64,000 nt of DNA from Mesorhizobium erdmanii USDA 3471 (lineage in GTDB: Bacteria > Pseudomonadota > Alphaproteobacteria > Rhizobiales > Rhizobiaceae), in NCBI RefSeq assembly GCF_000472705.1, contig NZ_AXAE01000005.1, positions 124,001 through 188,000 on the forward strand, read 5' to 3'. Shown piece by piece: positions 1-7,950 of the stretch. Position 1 is the stretch's first letter; every line of letters begins with the position of its first letter. The position numbers and the translations under genes are program-made. Under the pieces are notes generated by a model that saw only the letters and a program-made list of their open reading frames with translations, did no database searches and was not told the DNA's origin.

Positions 1-715
1 CGAGGCGCTGGGGGCGAAGCTCACAGGCCTTGCCGTTGCCGGGCCGAAGGCGCGGGAGGTGCTGGCCAAGGTCAGCCGCGCCGACGTTTCCAACGCCGCC
101 TTCCCGTTCATGGCGGTGGCGAAGATGGATATCGGCATGGCGCCGTGCCTTGTCGGCCGCGTCAGCTACACCGGCGATCTCGGTTACGAGATCTGGGTGG
201 CGCCGGAATACCAGCGTGCGGCATTCAACTCGCTGATGACGGCGGGCGAGGAATTCGGCATCGGCCTGTTCGGCTCGCGCGCGCTCAATGCGCTGCGGCT
301 GGAGAAGAACTACGGCTCATGGGGACGCGAATACCGGCCGATCTACGGGCCGCTCGAAGCCGGGCTCGACCGTTTCGTCGCCTATGGCAAGGAGGCGGAC
401 TTCATCGGCAAGTCGGCGGCACTGGCCGAGCGCAAGCAAGGCGGCAAGTTGCGGCTGCGGACCTTCATTGTCGACGCCGACGATGCCGATGTCATCGGCG
501 ACGAGCCGATCTGGTTCGGCGGGGCGGTGCGTGGCTGGGTGACATCAGGCGGTTACGCCCATCACTCGAAAAAATCGGTCGCCGTCGGCTATGTGCCGAA
601 GGAAATCGCCGACGAGAGTGACGGCTTCGAAATCGAGTTGCTGGGCAAGCGCCACGCGGCGCGCATCCAGTCGACGCCGCTGTTCGACGCGAATTTCGAA
701 CGGATGCGGGGGTGA
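1..715 (+). CDS. GcvT-type folate-binding domain, C-terminal part of a dimethylglycine/sarcosine dehydrogenase-like protein (5' end missing)
   Basis: The reading frame enters from outside the window (first full codon at base 2) and stops at TGA 713-715, so only the last ~237 residues are seen. They read as an aminomethyltransferase (GcvT) fold. LAVAGPKAREVL is the usual start of the domain, GRVSYTGDLGYEIW is the folate-site segment, and GSRALNALRLEKNYGSWGREYRP followed by the C-terminal barrel (KSAALAER, GWVTSGGYAHHSKKSVAVGYV) matches the tail of tetrahydrofolate-dependent demethylating dehydrogenases. The LRLEKNYGSWG... variant is typical of the dimethylglycine/sarcosine dehydrogenase branch rather than stand-alone glycine-cleavage T protein. 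The N-terminal FAD domain that would prove this is not visible, so the substrate is an inference. Confidence 0.8.
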   Translation, partial: EALGAKLTGLAVAGPKAREVLAKVSRADVSNAAFPFMAVAKMDIGMAPCLVGRVSYTGDLGYEIWVAPEYQRAAFNSLMTAGEEFGIGLFGSRALNALRLEKNYGSWGREYRPIYGPLEAGLDRFVAYGKEADFIGKSAALAERKQGGKLRLRTFIVDADDADVIGDEPIWFGGAVRGWVTSGGYAHHSKKSVAVGYVPKEIADESDGFEIELLGKRHAARIQSTPLFDANFERMRG

Positions 716-737
716 ACTCTCACCCCCGCATCCTGCA

Positions 738-1130
738 TCAAGCCTTGTCGCGGCTGTCGAGCGCAAACGCGCCGGCGCCGGCGAACACCAGATAGAGGAA
801 AATGAAGCAGAACGAGATCGCCGCGTCGCCGCTGTTGTTGACCGGGAAGAAGTCACGCGGCATGTGCCCCATGAAATAGGCGATGGCCATTTCGCCGGCC
901 AGAAGGAACGCGACGGGCCGCGTGAACAGGCCAAGCGCCAAGAGGATGCCGCCGGCGAATTCGAGGATGCCGGCTGCCGTCGTCAGCCCGGTGAGGGCGT
1001 GAGGCTGGGTGCTGACGGGGAAGTTGAACAGTTTCTGGCTGCCATGCTCGATGAACTGCAGCGCGGTCATGATGCGCAGCACGCCGAGCGCCTGCGGCTG
1101 GTATCTGACAAGGCCTTCAAAAAGCTTCAT
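738..1130 (-). CDS. DoxX family membrane protein
   Basis: 130 residues with four hydrophobic segments. The motif order is that of DoxX/DoxD-like proteins: LGVLRIMTALQFIEHGSQKLF in helix 1, GILEFAGGILLALGLFTRPVAFLLAGEMAIAYFM in helices 2-3, and a last helix FIFLYLVFAGAGAFALD. Small DoxX proteins are inner-membrane proteins linked in several bacteria to redox or thiol stress, but this gene has no informative neighbour. A GGAG ribosome binding site lies ~8 bases before the ATG. A 7-3-7 palindrome sits 31-47 bases upstream (listed separately) and is the only regulatory hint. It is convergent with the preceding dehydrogenase gene, with 22 bases between the two stops. Confidence 0.85.
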   Translation of the reverse strand: MKLFEGLVRYQPQALGVLRIMTALQFIEHGSQKLFNFPVSTQPHALTGLTTAAGILEFAGGILLALGLFTRPVAFLLAGEMAIAYFMGHMPRDFFPVNNSGDAAISFCFIFLYLVFAGAGAFALDSRDKA

Positions 1131-1160
1131 CTAAAACTCCAATTTTCACCCCCTCGGCTC

Positions 1161-1177
1161 GGCGATAGATTATCGCC
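1161..1177. promoter_or_regulatory. 17-bp perfect palindrome upstream of the DoxX gene
   Basis: GGCGATA-GAT-TATCGCC is a perfect 7-3-7 inverted repeat 31-47 bases upstream of the DoxX start codon, where an operator or an overlapping promoter element would lie. No regulator gene is adjacent. It could also form a small hairpin in the 5' leader. Confidence 0.35.
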
Positions 1178-1271
1178 CGGCGATGGACCATTCACTTCCC
1201 GTGGCTGACCATCAACAATCGGTGATTGGAAATGTTCCCCTGTATGCCCTCTCATATTATTCTTGTCAGGG

Positions 1272-1300
1272 TTGCATTAATATCGCCATGGTTGTACAAA
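1272..1300 (+). promoter_or_regulatory. Possible sigma-70 promoter for the secreted protein at 1351
   Basis: TTGCAT (1272-1277) and TACAAA (1295-1300) are separated by 17 bases, placing the start of transcription about 44 bases before the ATG. The -10 is only a fair match, so this is a candidate. Confidence 0.3.
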
Positions 1301-1350
1301 TATGGACGCTCTAAACCTTTGGGTTCCCTTGCCATGAAAGTCTTGTTGTC

Positions 1351-1839
1351 ATGAAAAAAGTCATTGTCAGCCTCTTTGCATTGCTTGCAGGCACCGGCTT
1401 GGCCGTGGCCGAGGACGCCGGTTGCGAGGCCTTCAAATGGCCGGTGACGCGGGAACAGGCGCTGTTTGTCGCGGCGCCCGCAACGCCGGCTGGAGCGACA
1501 CTGGCGGTGGGGGCCGCCGCTGATCTGGCCCTGGTGCCGGCCGAGAAAGCCGGTTTTGCGATGCCGCCCGAGCGCGCACCGGCGGAGGGCACGTTCGGTG
1601 CCGTCGCCAGCGTTGAGGTGCCGAGCGAAGGCGCCATCCAGATCAGCCTGTCGGGCGAGGCCTGGATTGATGTCATCCAGGATGGCAAGGCCGTGAAATC
1701 GGCCGGTTATAGCGGTGTGAAGACCTGCCCCGGCATCCGCAAGAGCGTGCGCTTCAAGCTTGCGGCCGGCCCGGCCACCGTGCAGTTCAGCGGCGCGAGA
1801 AAGGCTGAGTTGAAGGTCGCGGTGCTGACGCCGGAATAA
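1351..1839 (+). CDS. Secreted protein of unknown function, 162 aa
   Basis: A Sec signal peptide is clear: MKK, then a hydrophobic core to LAGTGLAVAEDAG, with likely cleavage after AVA near residue 20. The mature protein (~140 residues) is rich in Ala, Pro and Val, has only two cysteines (in DAGCEAFKW and VKTCPGIRK), and looks all-beta (alternating ATLAVGAAADLALVPA, GAIQISLSGEAWIDV, ATVQFSGARKAELKVAVL). I do not recognise the family. The two cysteines could form one periplasmic disulfide. It is a single gene between convergent neighbours, so context gives no function. Confidence 0.75.
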   Translation: MKKVIVSLFALLAGTGLAVAEDAGCEAFKWPVTREQALFVAAPATPAGATLAVGAAADLALVPAEKAGFAMPPERAPAEGTFGAVASVEVPSEGAIQISLSGEAWIDVIQDGKAVKSAGYSGVKTCPGIRKSVRFKLAAGPATVQFSGARKAELKVAVLTPE

Positions 1840-1919
1840 GACCGGCAGGCGCAGGCATGCGGCCTTTCATCGAGGATGCGATGAAAGGCCGTGGTTTCCG
1901 GGCGGGGGGGTTGTTGCCG

Positions 1920-2696
1920 TCAGCGCACCGGCGCCATCAAGGCGAAATGCGCGCCTTGAGGATCCTGGCATTGCACAATCCAGCTGCCGCCGGGGACCTC
2001 CATCGGTCCCATCAGGATCTTGCCGCCATTGTCGGTGACGCGTTTCGCGGCCGCGTCGATGCCGGTGACGTTGAAATAGAACTGCCAGACCGGCACTGGA
2101 ATCTGCGCGGGCTTGTTCATGATGCCGCCGCCGGATTCGGCGCCTGCGGTGAAGGTCTGGTAGATGCCCATCGGGCCCATGTCGAAATCGCCGGCATTGG
2201 CCCAGCCGAACTGGCCGGAATAGAAGTCGAACGCGGCCTTCCAATCGGTGGTGTAGAGCTCATGCCAGCCGATATGGCCAGGCGTGCTGGCCGGCACGAC
2301 GGGCTGGTCGGGGCCGTTCGGCTGCAGGAACATGAAGGTCGCGCCTTGCGGATCGGCGACGACGGCAAATCGGCCGACGCCCGGAATGTCGCTGGGTTCG
2401 CAGTGGACGCCACCGCCGGCCGCTTTCAACGATTTGGTCGCGGCATCCACGTCCTTGGTATGGATATAGCCGAGCCACGCCGGCGGTGCGCCCATCTTCT
2501 TGACATCGTCGGGCATCGTCATCAGGCCGCCGACGCCACGCTCGCCGACATTCATGACGATGTAGCGCGGCATACCGGGCGCCTTGTCGAAGGGCTGCGC
2601 CGTCCAGCCGACGACCTTGGTGTAGAAGGCCTCGGCGGCGTCGAGGTCTGACGTCATCAGTTCGTACCAGAAAAAGGGCATCGGGGATTTCGGCAT
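1920..2696 (-). CDS. VOC (glyoxalase/bleomycin-resistance fold) protein with two tandem domains
   Basis: 258 residues with two VOC modules: the first starts at MPFFWYELMTSDLDAAEAFYTKVVGWTAQPF, the second at GHIGWHELYTTDWKAAFDFYSGQFGWANAG. Each ends in the usual beta strand (RFAVVADPQGATFMFLQP; WIVQCQDPQGAHFALMAP). Proteins of this layout are close to the 27-kDa antigen Cfp30B-like group; substrates are mostly unknown. ATG at 2696 is chosen because AGGAG lies 7-8 bases before it, whereas the upstream GTG at 2711 would place that Shine-Dalgarno inside the gene. No operon partner on this strand. Confidence 0.85.
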   Translation of the reverse strand: MPKSPMPFFWYELMTSDLDAAEAFYTKVVGWTAQPFDKAPGMPRYIVMNVGERGVGGLMTMPDDVKKMGAPPAWLGYIHTKDVDAATKSLKAAGGGVHCEPSDIPGVGRFAVVADPQGATFMFLQPNGPDQPVVPASTPGHIGWHELYTTDWKAAFDFYSGQFGWANAGDFDMGPMGIYQTFTAGAESGGGIMNKPAQIPVPVWQFYFNVTGIDAAAKRVTDNGGKILMGPMEVPGGSWIVQCQDPQGAHFALMAPVR

Positions 2697-2864
2697 GGTA
2701 GGTCTCCTCACCGTTCAAGCATCGATCGTTGTCCGATCCACCCCAGGACGATCCGGGCGGCGGAAATCCGACAAGCGTCCGAACAATAATGTCTGTCCAT
2801 GACATGCGTTAGCCGGTTGCGTGCTCCGCTGTTTTCGATTTCTTTACGGCAAGGGGGTCGTTTC

Positions 2865-3599
2865 ATGCGCCTTATGTCGCTCACGCCGGAGCTTGTCGCA
2901 CTGTGCCATAGGGAAGAGGTCGATCCCGGCCCGGACCCAAGCTGGACGGAGCTGAACGATGAGGATTTCAAGGCGCTGGCCTTGCGGCTCGCCGGTGAAG
3001 CCGACGAAGGACCGCTCTGGGTGTTCGCGTATGGCTCGCTGATCTGGAAGCCGGAATTCGATTCGGTCGAGCAACGGCTCGCCACCGCCTTCGGCTGGCA
3101 CCGCTCCTTCTGCCTCGACATGGTTCGCTGGCGCGGCACTGCCGCGCAGCCGGGATTGATGATGGCGCTCGAACGGGGCGGACGCTGCAACGGGGTGATC
3201 TACCGCTTGCCGGAGGGCGAAAAGCCGGCCCAGGTCGAAAGGCTGCTGCGGCGCGAGATCAGCGACCATGAGAGCATCAGCTCGGTCAGATGGCTGCCTG
3301 TGCACACCGCGCAAGGCGCACTGCGGGCGCTCGGTTTCTGGGTCGGGGTGAAGGGGCGGGGAACGTCACCAGGCCAGCCGCTGGACAAGGTGGCACGCGT
3401 GTTGGCCAGGGCCTGCGGCCATATCGGCTCCGGCGCCGAATATCTCTACAACACGGTCAGCCATCTCGAAGCGTTCGGCATCCGCGACCGCAATCTGTGG
3501 CGGCTGCAGCAACTGGTGGCGGATGAAGTTCGCGCCCTTCATGGCCGGCCGGTCGACGAGAACTTCCCGTCCCGGCAGGAGCGGTCGACCGTCGCATAA
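2865..3599 (+). CDS. Gamma-glutamylcyclotransferase of the ChaC type
   Basis: 244 residues. The nucleotide-independent cyclotransferase signature YGSL is at residues 56-59 (in LWVFAYGSLIWKPEF), followed by GWHRSFCLDMVRWRGT, a ChaC hallmark, and a catalytic-glutamate candidate at 131 (LLRREIS). The C-terminal stretch GSGAEYLYNTVSHLEAFGIRDRNLWRLQQLV is typical of ChaC. Members release 5-oxoproline from glutathione in the cytoplasm. ATG 2865 follows a GGGGG tract; an upstream in-frame ATG at 2799 would add 22 residues not expected in the family. It stands alone just before the pre operon, separated from it by an AT-rich leader. Confidence 0.9.
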   Translation: MRLMSLTPELVALCHREEVDPGPDPSWTELNDEDFKALALRLAGEADEGPLWVFAYGSLIWKPEFDSVEQRLATAFGWHRSFCLDMVRWRGTAAQPGLMMALERGGRCNGVIYRLPEGEKPAQVERLLRREISDHESISSVRWLPVHTAQGALRALGFWVGVKGRGTSPGQPLDKVARVLARACGHIGSGAEYLYNTVSHLEAFGIRDRNLWRLQQLVADEVRALHGRPVDENFPSRQERSTVA

Positions 3600-3654
3600 C
3601 ATGAGTAAAAAAATCATATTTTTATCTAGCCTTTTCAGGAACTTGCGCCGAAAA

Positions 3655-3670
3655 TTGACCAATTGATAAA
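3655..3670. promoter_or_regulatory. Putative RutR operator upstream of preT
   Basis: TTGACCA-AT-TGATAAA matches the E. coli RutR consensus TTGACCA-NN-TGGTCAA at 12 of 14 defined positions. It lies 51 bases before the preT start in an AT-rich intergenic stretch. A rutR-like gene is 8 kb downstream, and a second near-consensus site precedes the aminotransferase gene at 12242. Confidence 0.6.
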
Positions 3671-3720
3671 AAAATAAAACGTGCTAGCCTTCCCCAAAAC
3701 GAAAACATGGGGAACTGACA

Positions 3721-5076
3721 ATGCCAGAAGGCCAGTTCAAGGAAGGTATCGTCGGCGGCCGGCTTGCGGCCGACCAGTACGCGGACAATTTTTCCGACCT
3801 GCATCCGCCGCTCGATCATCACGAGGCGCTGGTCGAATCCGACCGCTGCTATTTCTGCTACGACGCGCCGTGCATGAATGCCTGCCCGACCTCGATCGAT
3901 ATCCCGCTGTTCATCCGGCAGATTTCGACCGGCAATCCGATCGGTTCGGCCAAGACCATCTTCGACCAGAATATCCTTGGCGGCATGTGCGCCCGCGTCT
4001 GTCCGACAGAGACGCTCTGCGAAGAGGTCTGCGTGCGCGAGGTGGCGGAAGGCAAGCCGGTGCAGATCGGCCGCCTGCAGCGCTACGCCACCGATGTCGC
4101 CATGGCCGACAACAAGCAGTTCTATCCGCGCGCTGCGCCGACGGGCAAGACGGTCGCCGTGGTCGGCGCCGGTCCGGCCGGCCTTGCCGCCGCCCACCGG
4201 CTCGCGCGCCATGGCCATGACGTGACCATACTGGAGGCGCGGCCCAAGGCGGGCGGCCTCAACGAATATGGCATCGCCGCCTATAAGAGCGTCGATAATT
4301 TCGCCCAGGCGGAGGTCGACTATGTCACCGCGATCGGCGGCATCGACATCCAGAACGGCAAGGCGCTCGGTCGCGATTACCAGCTCTCCGACCTGATGCG
4401 CAATTATGACGCCGTGTTCCTCGGCATGGGGCTTGGCGGCGTCAACGCGCTGCGCGCCGATGGCGAAGATGCCGAGGGCGTCACCAACGCGGTGGAGTTC
4501 ATCGCCGAGCTGCGCCAGGCCAGCGATCTTTCCGGCCTGCCGGTCGGCCGGCGCGTCGTCGTCATCGGCGGCGGCATGACGGCGATCGACGCCGCCGTGC
4601 AGTCGAAGCTGCTCGGCGCCGAGGAGGTGACGATCTGCTACCGGCGTGGCCAGGAGCACATGAACGCCTCGGAGTTCGAGCAGGATCTTGCCGCCGCTAA
4701 CGGCGTCACCATCCGCCACTGGCTGCAGCCGAAGCGGGTAATTGCCGAAGGCGGCAAGGTCAGCGCCATCGAACTCGAATACACGGCACTCAACGGCGAC
4801 AAGCTTGCCGGCACGGGCGAGACGCTGACGCTCACCGCCGACCAGGTGTTCAAGGCGATCGGCCAGAGTTTTGTTCCGGCCGCCCTCAACGGCAGCGGCG
4901 CGTCGATCGAGCTTGATGCCGGCCGCATCAAGGTCGACGGGGAAGGGCGCACCTCGCTGGCCAAGGTCTGGGCCGGCGGCGACTGCATCTTTGGCGGCGA
5001 CGACCTGACCGTGTCGGCAGTGGCGCAGGGGCGCGACGCGGCCGAGAGCATCCACAGGAGTCTGACGCAGGGATAA
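3721..5076 (+). CDS. preT: NAD-dependent dihydropyrimidine dehydrogenase, small (FAD) subunit PreT
   Basis: 451 residues. The N-terminal domain carries two [4Fe-4S] ligand sets, Cys43/46/51/55 and Cys90/94/100/104 (within NILGGMCARVCPTETLCEEVC). The FAD dinucleotide fold follows at residue 149 (GAGPAGLAAA) and the NAD(P)H fold at 283 (GGGMTAIDAA). This is the glutamate-synthase-small-chain-like layout of PreT, which passes electrons from NADH to PreA for reduction of uracil and thymine. It opens a three-gene operon (5-base gap to the methyltransferase, then preA). An operator-like site lies in the leader, suggesting RutR control. Confidence 0.95.
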   Translation: MPEGQFKEGIVGGRLAADQYADNFSDLHPPLDHHEALVESDRCYFCYDAPCMNACPTSIDIPLFIRQISTGNPIGSAKTIFDQNILGGMCARVCPTETLCEEVCVREVAEGKPVQIGRLQRYATDVAMADNKQFYPRAAPTGKTVAVVGAGPAGLAAAHRLARHGHDVTILEARPKAGGLNEYGIAAYKSVDNFAQAEVDYVTAIGGIDIQNGKALGRDYQLSDLMRNYDAVFLGMGLGGVNALRADGEDAEGVTNAVEFIAELRQASDLSGLPVGRRVVVIGGGMTAIDAAVQSKLLGAEEVTICYRRGQEHMNASEFEQDLAAANGVTIRHWLQPKRVIAEGGKVSAIELEYTALNGDKLAGTGETLTLTADQVFKAIGQSFVPAALNGSGASIELDAGRIKVDGEGRTSLAKVWAGGDCIFGGDDLTVSAVAQGRDAAESIHRSLTQG

Positions 5077-5081
5077 GGGTC

Positions 5082-5924
5082 ATGAGCACGGTGGAACCGG
5101 GCATTGCCCGTCACTACGACATATCGGGGCTTGAAGAGCGGATACTTGCCGCACTCGCCGATACTGGCGTGGACGTTGCCCATCTGCGCGTCAGCGATCT
5201 CGAAGCAGTCGACGAATTCCACATTGGCGGCGTCGCCGCCACCAGGGAACTGCTTGACCAGATGGGTTTGAAGCCGACAGCCAGGCTGCTTGACATCGGA
5301 TCGGGCATTGGCGGTCCGGCCCGGTTTGTCGCCAACAGTGCCGAGGCCGATGTCACCGGCATCGACCTGACGCAAAGCTATGTCGATGTCGCGACCAGCC
5401 TGTCGAAGCGTACTGGAATGGCGGACAGGACCCACTTCGTGCAAGGCAGCGCGCTGGACATGCCGTTCGGCAATGGCAGTTTCGATGCGGCAATGATCCT
5501 GCATGTCGGCATGAACCTTCCCGACAAGGCGAAGCTGATGAGCGAGGCCGCGCGTGTGTTGCGGCCGGGCGGAGTCTTTGCCGTCTACGATGTGATGCGG
5601 CTGAAGGCCGGCGCGCTGACCTATCCACTGCCATGGGCCTCTGACGAAACCATGTCCTTCGTCGCTACGCCCGACGACTATCGATCGGCCGCCACCGCGG
5701 CGGGCTTTTCGGTGACATCGGAGCGGGCGCGTGGCGCCTTTGCCGTCGAGTTCTTCGCCACGATGCGAGCGCGGATGGCTGCCGCGCAGGCCGACGGCGG
5801 AAAGCCGCCGCCCGGCGTCGGCCTCGTCATGGGCGAGGATGCCGGCACCAAGATCGCCAACGTTACCGCCGCGCTTGAAGGCGGCATTCTTGCACCCGTC
5901 GAACTGCTTCTTCGTCTCGGCTGA
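5082..5924 (+). CDS. Class I SAM-dependent methyltransferase inserted between preT and preA
   Basis: 280 residues. Motif I is DIGSGIGG at 71-78, followed by an acidic strand end (DVTGIDLTQSYVDVATSL), FDAAMILHVGMNLPDKAKLMSEAARVLRPGG (motifs II/III) and FAVYDVMRL. The long cap and C-terminal helix resemble small-molecule methyltransferases of the UbiE/PMT/sarcosine type rather than DNA or protein methylases. It starts 5 bases after preT and ends 12 bases before preA, so it must be cotranscribed with dihydropyrimidine dehydrogenase. No step of reductive pyrimidine catabolism needs methylation; the substrate is unknown. It might act on a modified pyrimidine or detoxify a by-product, but this is a guess. 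Confidence 0.9.
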   Translation: MSTVEPGIARHYDISGLEERILAALADTGVDVAHLRVSDLEAVDEFHIGGVAATRELLDQMGLKPTARLLDIGSGIGGPARFVANSAEADVTGIDLTQSYVDVATSLSKRTGMADRTHFVQGSALDMPFGNGSFDAAMILHVGMNLPDKAKLMSEAARVLRPGGVFAVYDVMRLKAGALTYPLPWASDETMSFVATPDDYRSAATAAGFSVTSERARGAFAVEFFATMRARMAAAQADGGKPPPGVGLVMGEDAGTKIANVTAALEGGILAPVELLLRLG

Positions 5925-5936
5925 AAGGGACCTGTC

Positions 5937-7250
5937 ATGGCAGATATCCGCAACAATTTCGTCGGCATCAAATCGCCAAATCCGTTCTGGCTGGCCTCGG
6001 CGCCGCCGACCGACAAGGCCTACAACGTCATCCGAGCCTTCAAGGCAGGGTGGGGCGGTGTGGTATGGAAGACGCTGGGCGAGGAAGGCCCGCCGGTCGT
6101 CAACGTCAACGGCCCGCGCTACGGCGCGATCTGGGGCACCGACCGCCGGCTGCTCGGCCTCAACAATATCGAGCTGATCACCGATCGCGACCTGCAGACC
6201 AATCTGCGCGAGATGAAGCAGGTCAAGATGGACTGGCCCGACCGCGCGCTGATCGCTTCGATCATGGTTCCCTGCGAAGAGGCGAGCTGGAAAGCCATCC
6301 TGCCGCTGGTCGAGGAGACCGGCGCCGACGGCATCGAGCTCAATTTCGGCTGCCCCCACGGCATGTCGGAACGCGGCATGGGCGCGGCCGTCGGCCAGGT
6401 GCCGGAATATATCGAAATGGTGGTACGCTGGTGCAAGCAGTATACGCGCATGCCGGTCATCACCAAGCTGACGCCCAACATCACCGACATCCGCAAGCCC
6501 GCCCGGGCCGCACACGCAGGTGGTACGGATGCGGTGTCGCTGATCAACACCATCAATTCGATCACCGGTGTCGATCTCGACAGTTTCGCGCCGATGCCGA
6601 CCATTGACGGCAAGGGCTCGCATGGCGGCTATTGCGGTCCGGCGGTGAAGCCGATCGCCATGAACATGGTGGCCGAGATCGCGCGCGATCCGGAAACACG
6701 CGGCCTGCCGATCTCGGGCATTGGCGGCATCACCACCTGGCGCGACGCGGCCGAATTCCTGGCGCTCGGCGCCGGCAATGTGCAGGTGTGCACGGCGGCG
6801 ATGACCTACGGCTTCAAGATCGTGCAGGAGATGATCGCCGGCCTCGAAAACTGGATGGACGAGAAGGGCCACCGCACGCTCGACGACGTCATCGGCCGCG
6901 CCACGCCCAACGTCACCGACTGGCAGTATCTCAACCTCAACTATGTCGCCAAGGCGCATATCGACCAGGACGCCTGCATCAAATGCGGCCGCTGCCACAT
7001 CGCCTGCGAGGACACCTCGCATCAGGCGATAACCAACATGGTCAACGGCGTCAGGCATTTCGAGGTGATCGAGGCCGAGTGCGTCGGCTGCAATTTGTGC
7101 GTCAACGTCTGCCCCGTCGACAATTGCATCACCATGGAGCCGCTGGCCGCCGGCGCGATGGATGAACGCACCGGCAAGCCGGTGTCGCCGGTCTACGCCA
7201 ACTGGACAACGCACCCCAACAACCCGATGGCCAAGGTGGCGGCGGAGTAG
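5937..7250 (+). CDS. preA: NAD-dependent dihydropyrimidine dehydrogenase, large (FMN) subunit PreA
   Basis: 437 residues. An FMN-binding dihydroorotate-dehydrogenase-like barrel is followed by a 2x[4Fe-4S] ferredoxin tail. The active-site loop is ELNFGCPHGMSERGMG with Cys139 as the catalytic acid. Substrate and flavin segments NTINSITG and GIGGITTWRDAAEFLALGAGNVQVCTA are intact. Cluster ligands are Cys347/350/353/357 and Cys382/385/388/392. With PreT it reduces uracil or thymine to the 5,6-dihydro form, the first step of the reductive pathway completed by genes at 12-17 kb. An AAAGGGA ribosome binding site precedes the ATG. Confidence 0.95.
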   Translation: MADIRNNFVGIKSPNPFWLASAPPTDKAYNVIRAFKAGWGGVVWKTLGEEGPPVVNVNGPRYGAIWGTDRRLLGLNNIELITDRDLQTNLREMKQVKMDWPDRALIASIMVPCEEASWKAILPLVEETGADGIELNFGCPHGMSERGMGAAVGQVPEYIEMVVRWCKQYTRMPVITKLTPNITDIRKPARAAHAGGTDAVSLINTINSITGVDLDSFAPMPTIDGKGSHGGYCGPAVKPIAMNMVAEIARDPETRGLPISGIGGITTWRDAAEFLALGAGNVQVCTAAMTYGFKIVQEMIAGLENWMDEKGHRTLDDVIGRATPNVTDWQYLNLNYVAKAHIDQDACIKCGRCHIACEDTSHQAITNMVNGVRHFEVIEAECVGCNLCVNVCPVDNCITMEPLAAGAMDERTGKPVSPVYANWTTHPNNPMAKVAAE

Positions 7251-7269
7251 GGTTGCCTTCGGAGAATTT

Positions 7270-7306
7270 GGGTTCCTCTCCCCGCTTCGCGGGGTGCGAG
7301 GAACCC
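7270..7306. terminator. Long perfect-stem hairpin after preA
   Basis: GGGTTCCTC (7270-7278) pairs with GAGGAACCC (7298-7306), with an inner CCCCGC/GCGGGG stem and a TTC loop. It lies 20 bases after the preA stop. There is no U-tract, so it is either a weak terminator/mRNA-stabilising structure or a short palindrome of the kind scattered in this window. Confidence 0.5.
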
Positions 7307-7357
7307 AAGTCCTGTGAAGTCATCGCGAGCACGTTGAATTCTCCGTTTCCCTATTGC

Positions 7358-7388
7358 GGATAAAAACTATCCACAATAAAAGATATCC
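7358..7388. promoter_or_regulatory. GGATA/TATCC repeat array upstream of the Rrf2-family gene
   Basis: GGATA (7358-7362) and TATCC (7368-7372) form a 5-5-5 inverted repeat, and a further TATCC lies at 7384-7388. They occupy the AT-rich promoter zone 20-50 bases before the regulator's start codon, the usual place of an autoregulatory Rrf2 operator. Confidence 0.4.
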
Positions 7389-7408
7389 GTGAATAGGAGA
7401 GCGACACC

Positions 7409-7939
7409 ATGAAGCTGGGTGAGGGCGTTGAGGCGGCCATCCACTGCGCGGCCACATTGGCAAGCGTGGACGGAAACAGCACCATGCCGGGCGCCGCGCT
7501 GGCGGAATCCTTCGGCCTGTCGCCGAGCTATCTGTTGAAGCATCTCAATATGCTGACGGCAGCGCGCATCCTGGAATCGGTGCCGGGGCCGGCGGGTGGC
7601 TACAGGCTGGCAAAGCCTGCCGAACGCATAACGCTGCTCGATATCGTGCTCGCCGTGGAAGGGCGCGAGCCGGCATTTCGCTGCGGCGAGATACGCCGCA
7701 ACGGTCCAGTCAAGATCGATGCCTCGGCCTATGTCAAACCCTGCGGCATCAATGCAGCGATGCTCAGGGCCGAGCGCGCTTATCGTGCAGCGCTGGCCGA
7801 AACCAGATTGTCCGACATCGTCGCGGAATACGCGGAGGAGGGCGATCCCAGATCCTTTGCCGCGAGCTGCGCCTTCGTTGCGCGCCACCAACGGCCGCAG
7901 AAATCCAGTTCGAACCCGCGAAACCCAAAGCAGACATGA
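7409..7939 (+). CDS. Rrf2-family transcriptional regulator
   Basis: 176 residues with an N-terminal winged helix: ALAESFGLSPSYLLKHLNMLTAARILESVPGPAGGYRLAKPAERITLLDIVLAVEG is the Rrf2 signature including the GGYRL wing. Conserved cysteines are at 92 (FRCGEIRRNG) and 112 (KPCGIN), with a third near the end. Spacing differs from IscR/NsrR cluster ligands, so thiol-redox sensing is more likely than an Fe-S cluster. AGGAG precedes the ATG. The stop overlaps an ATG of the next gene (ATGA), and the partner is an AhpD-type peroxidase, which suggests a peroxide or thiol-stress switch. Confidence 0.88.
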   Translation: MKLGEGVEAAIHCAATLASVDGNSTMPGAALAESFGLSPSYLLKHLNMLTAARILESVPGPAGGYRLAKPAERITLLDIVLAVEGREPAFRCGEIRRNGPVKIDASAYVKPCGINAAMLRAERAYRAALAETRLSDIVAEYAEEGDPRSFAASCAFVARHQRPQKSSSNPRNPKQT

Positions 7940-7950
7940 AAGGAAAAGCG

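Noticed and set aside
3655-3687. TTGACC as -35 of a preT promoter with TGCTAG as -10
   Set aside because: Spacing is 21 bases; better explained as an operator half site. The true promoter is not defined.
3622-5055. 477-codon frame antisense to preT
   Set aside because: Codon bias of GC-rich genes leaves long open antisense frames; the protein has no family features and the sense gene is certain.
4638-7214. 858-codon frame antisense to the methyltransferase and preA
   Set aside because: Low-complexity Arg/His/Asp-rich translation without motifs; shadow of three certain genes.
7270-7306. Assigning the post-preA hairpin to the DUF559-linked palindrome family
   Set aside because: Shares only short CTCTCCCCG-like pieces with the arms; similarity too small to claim.
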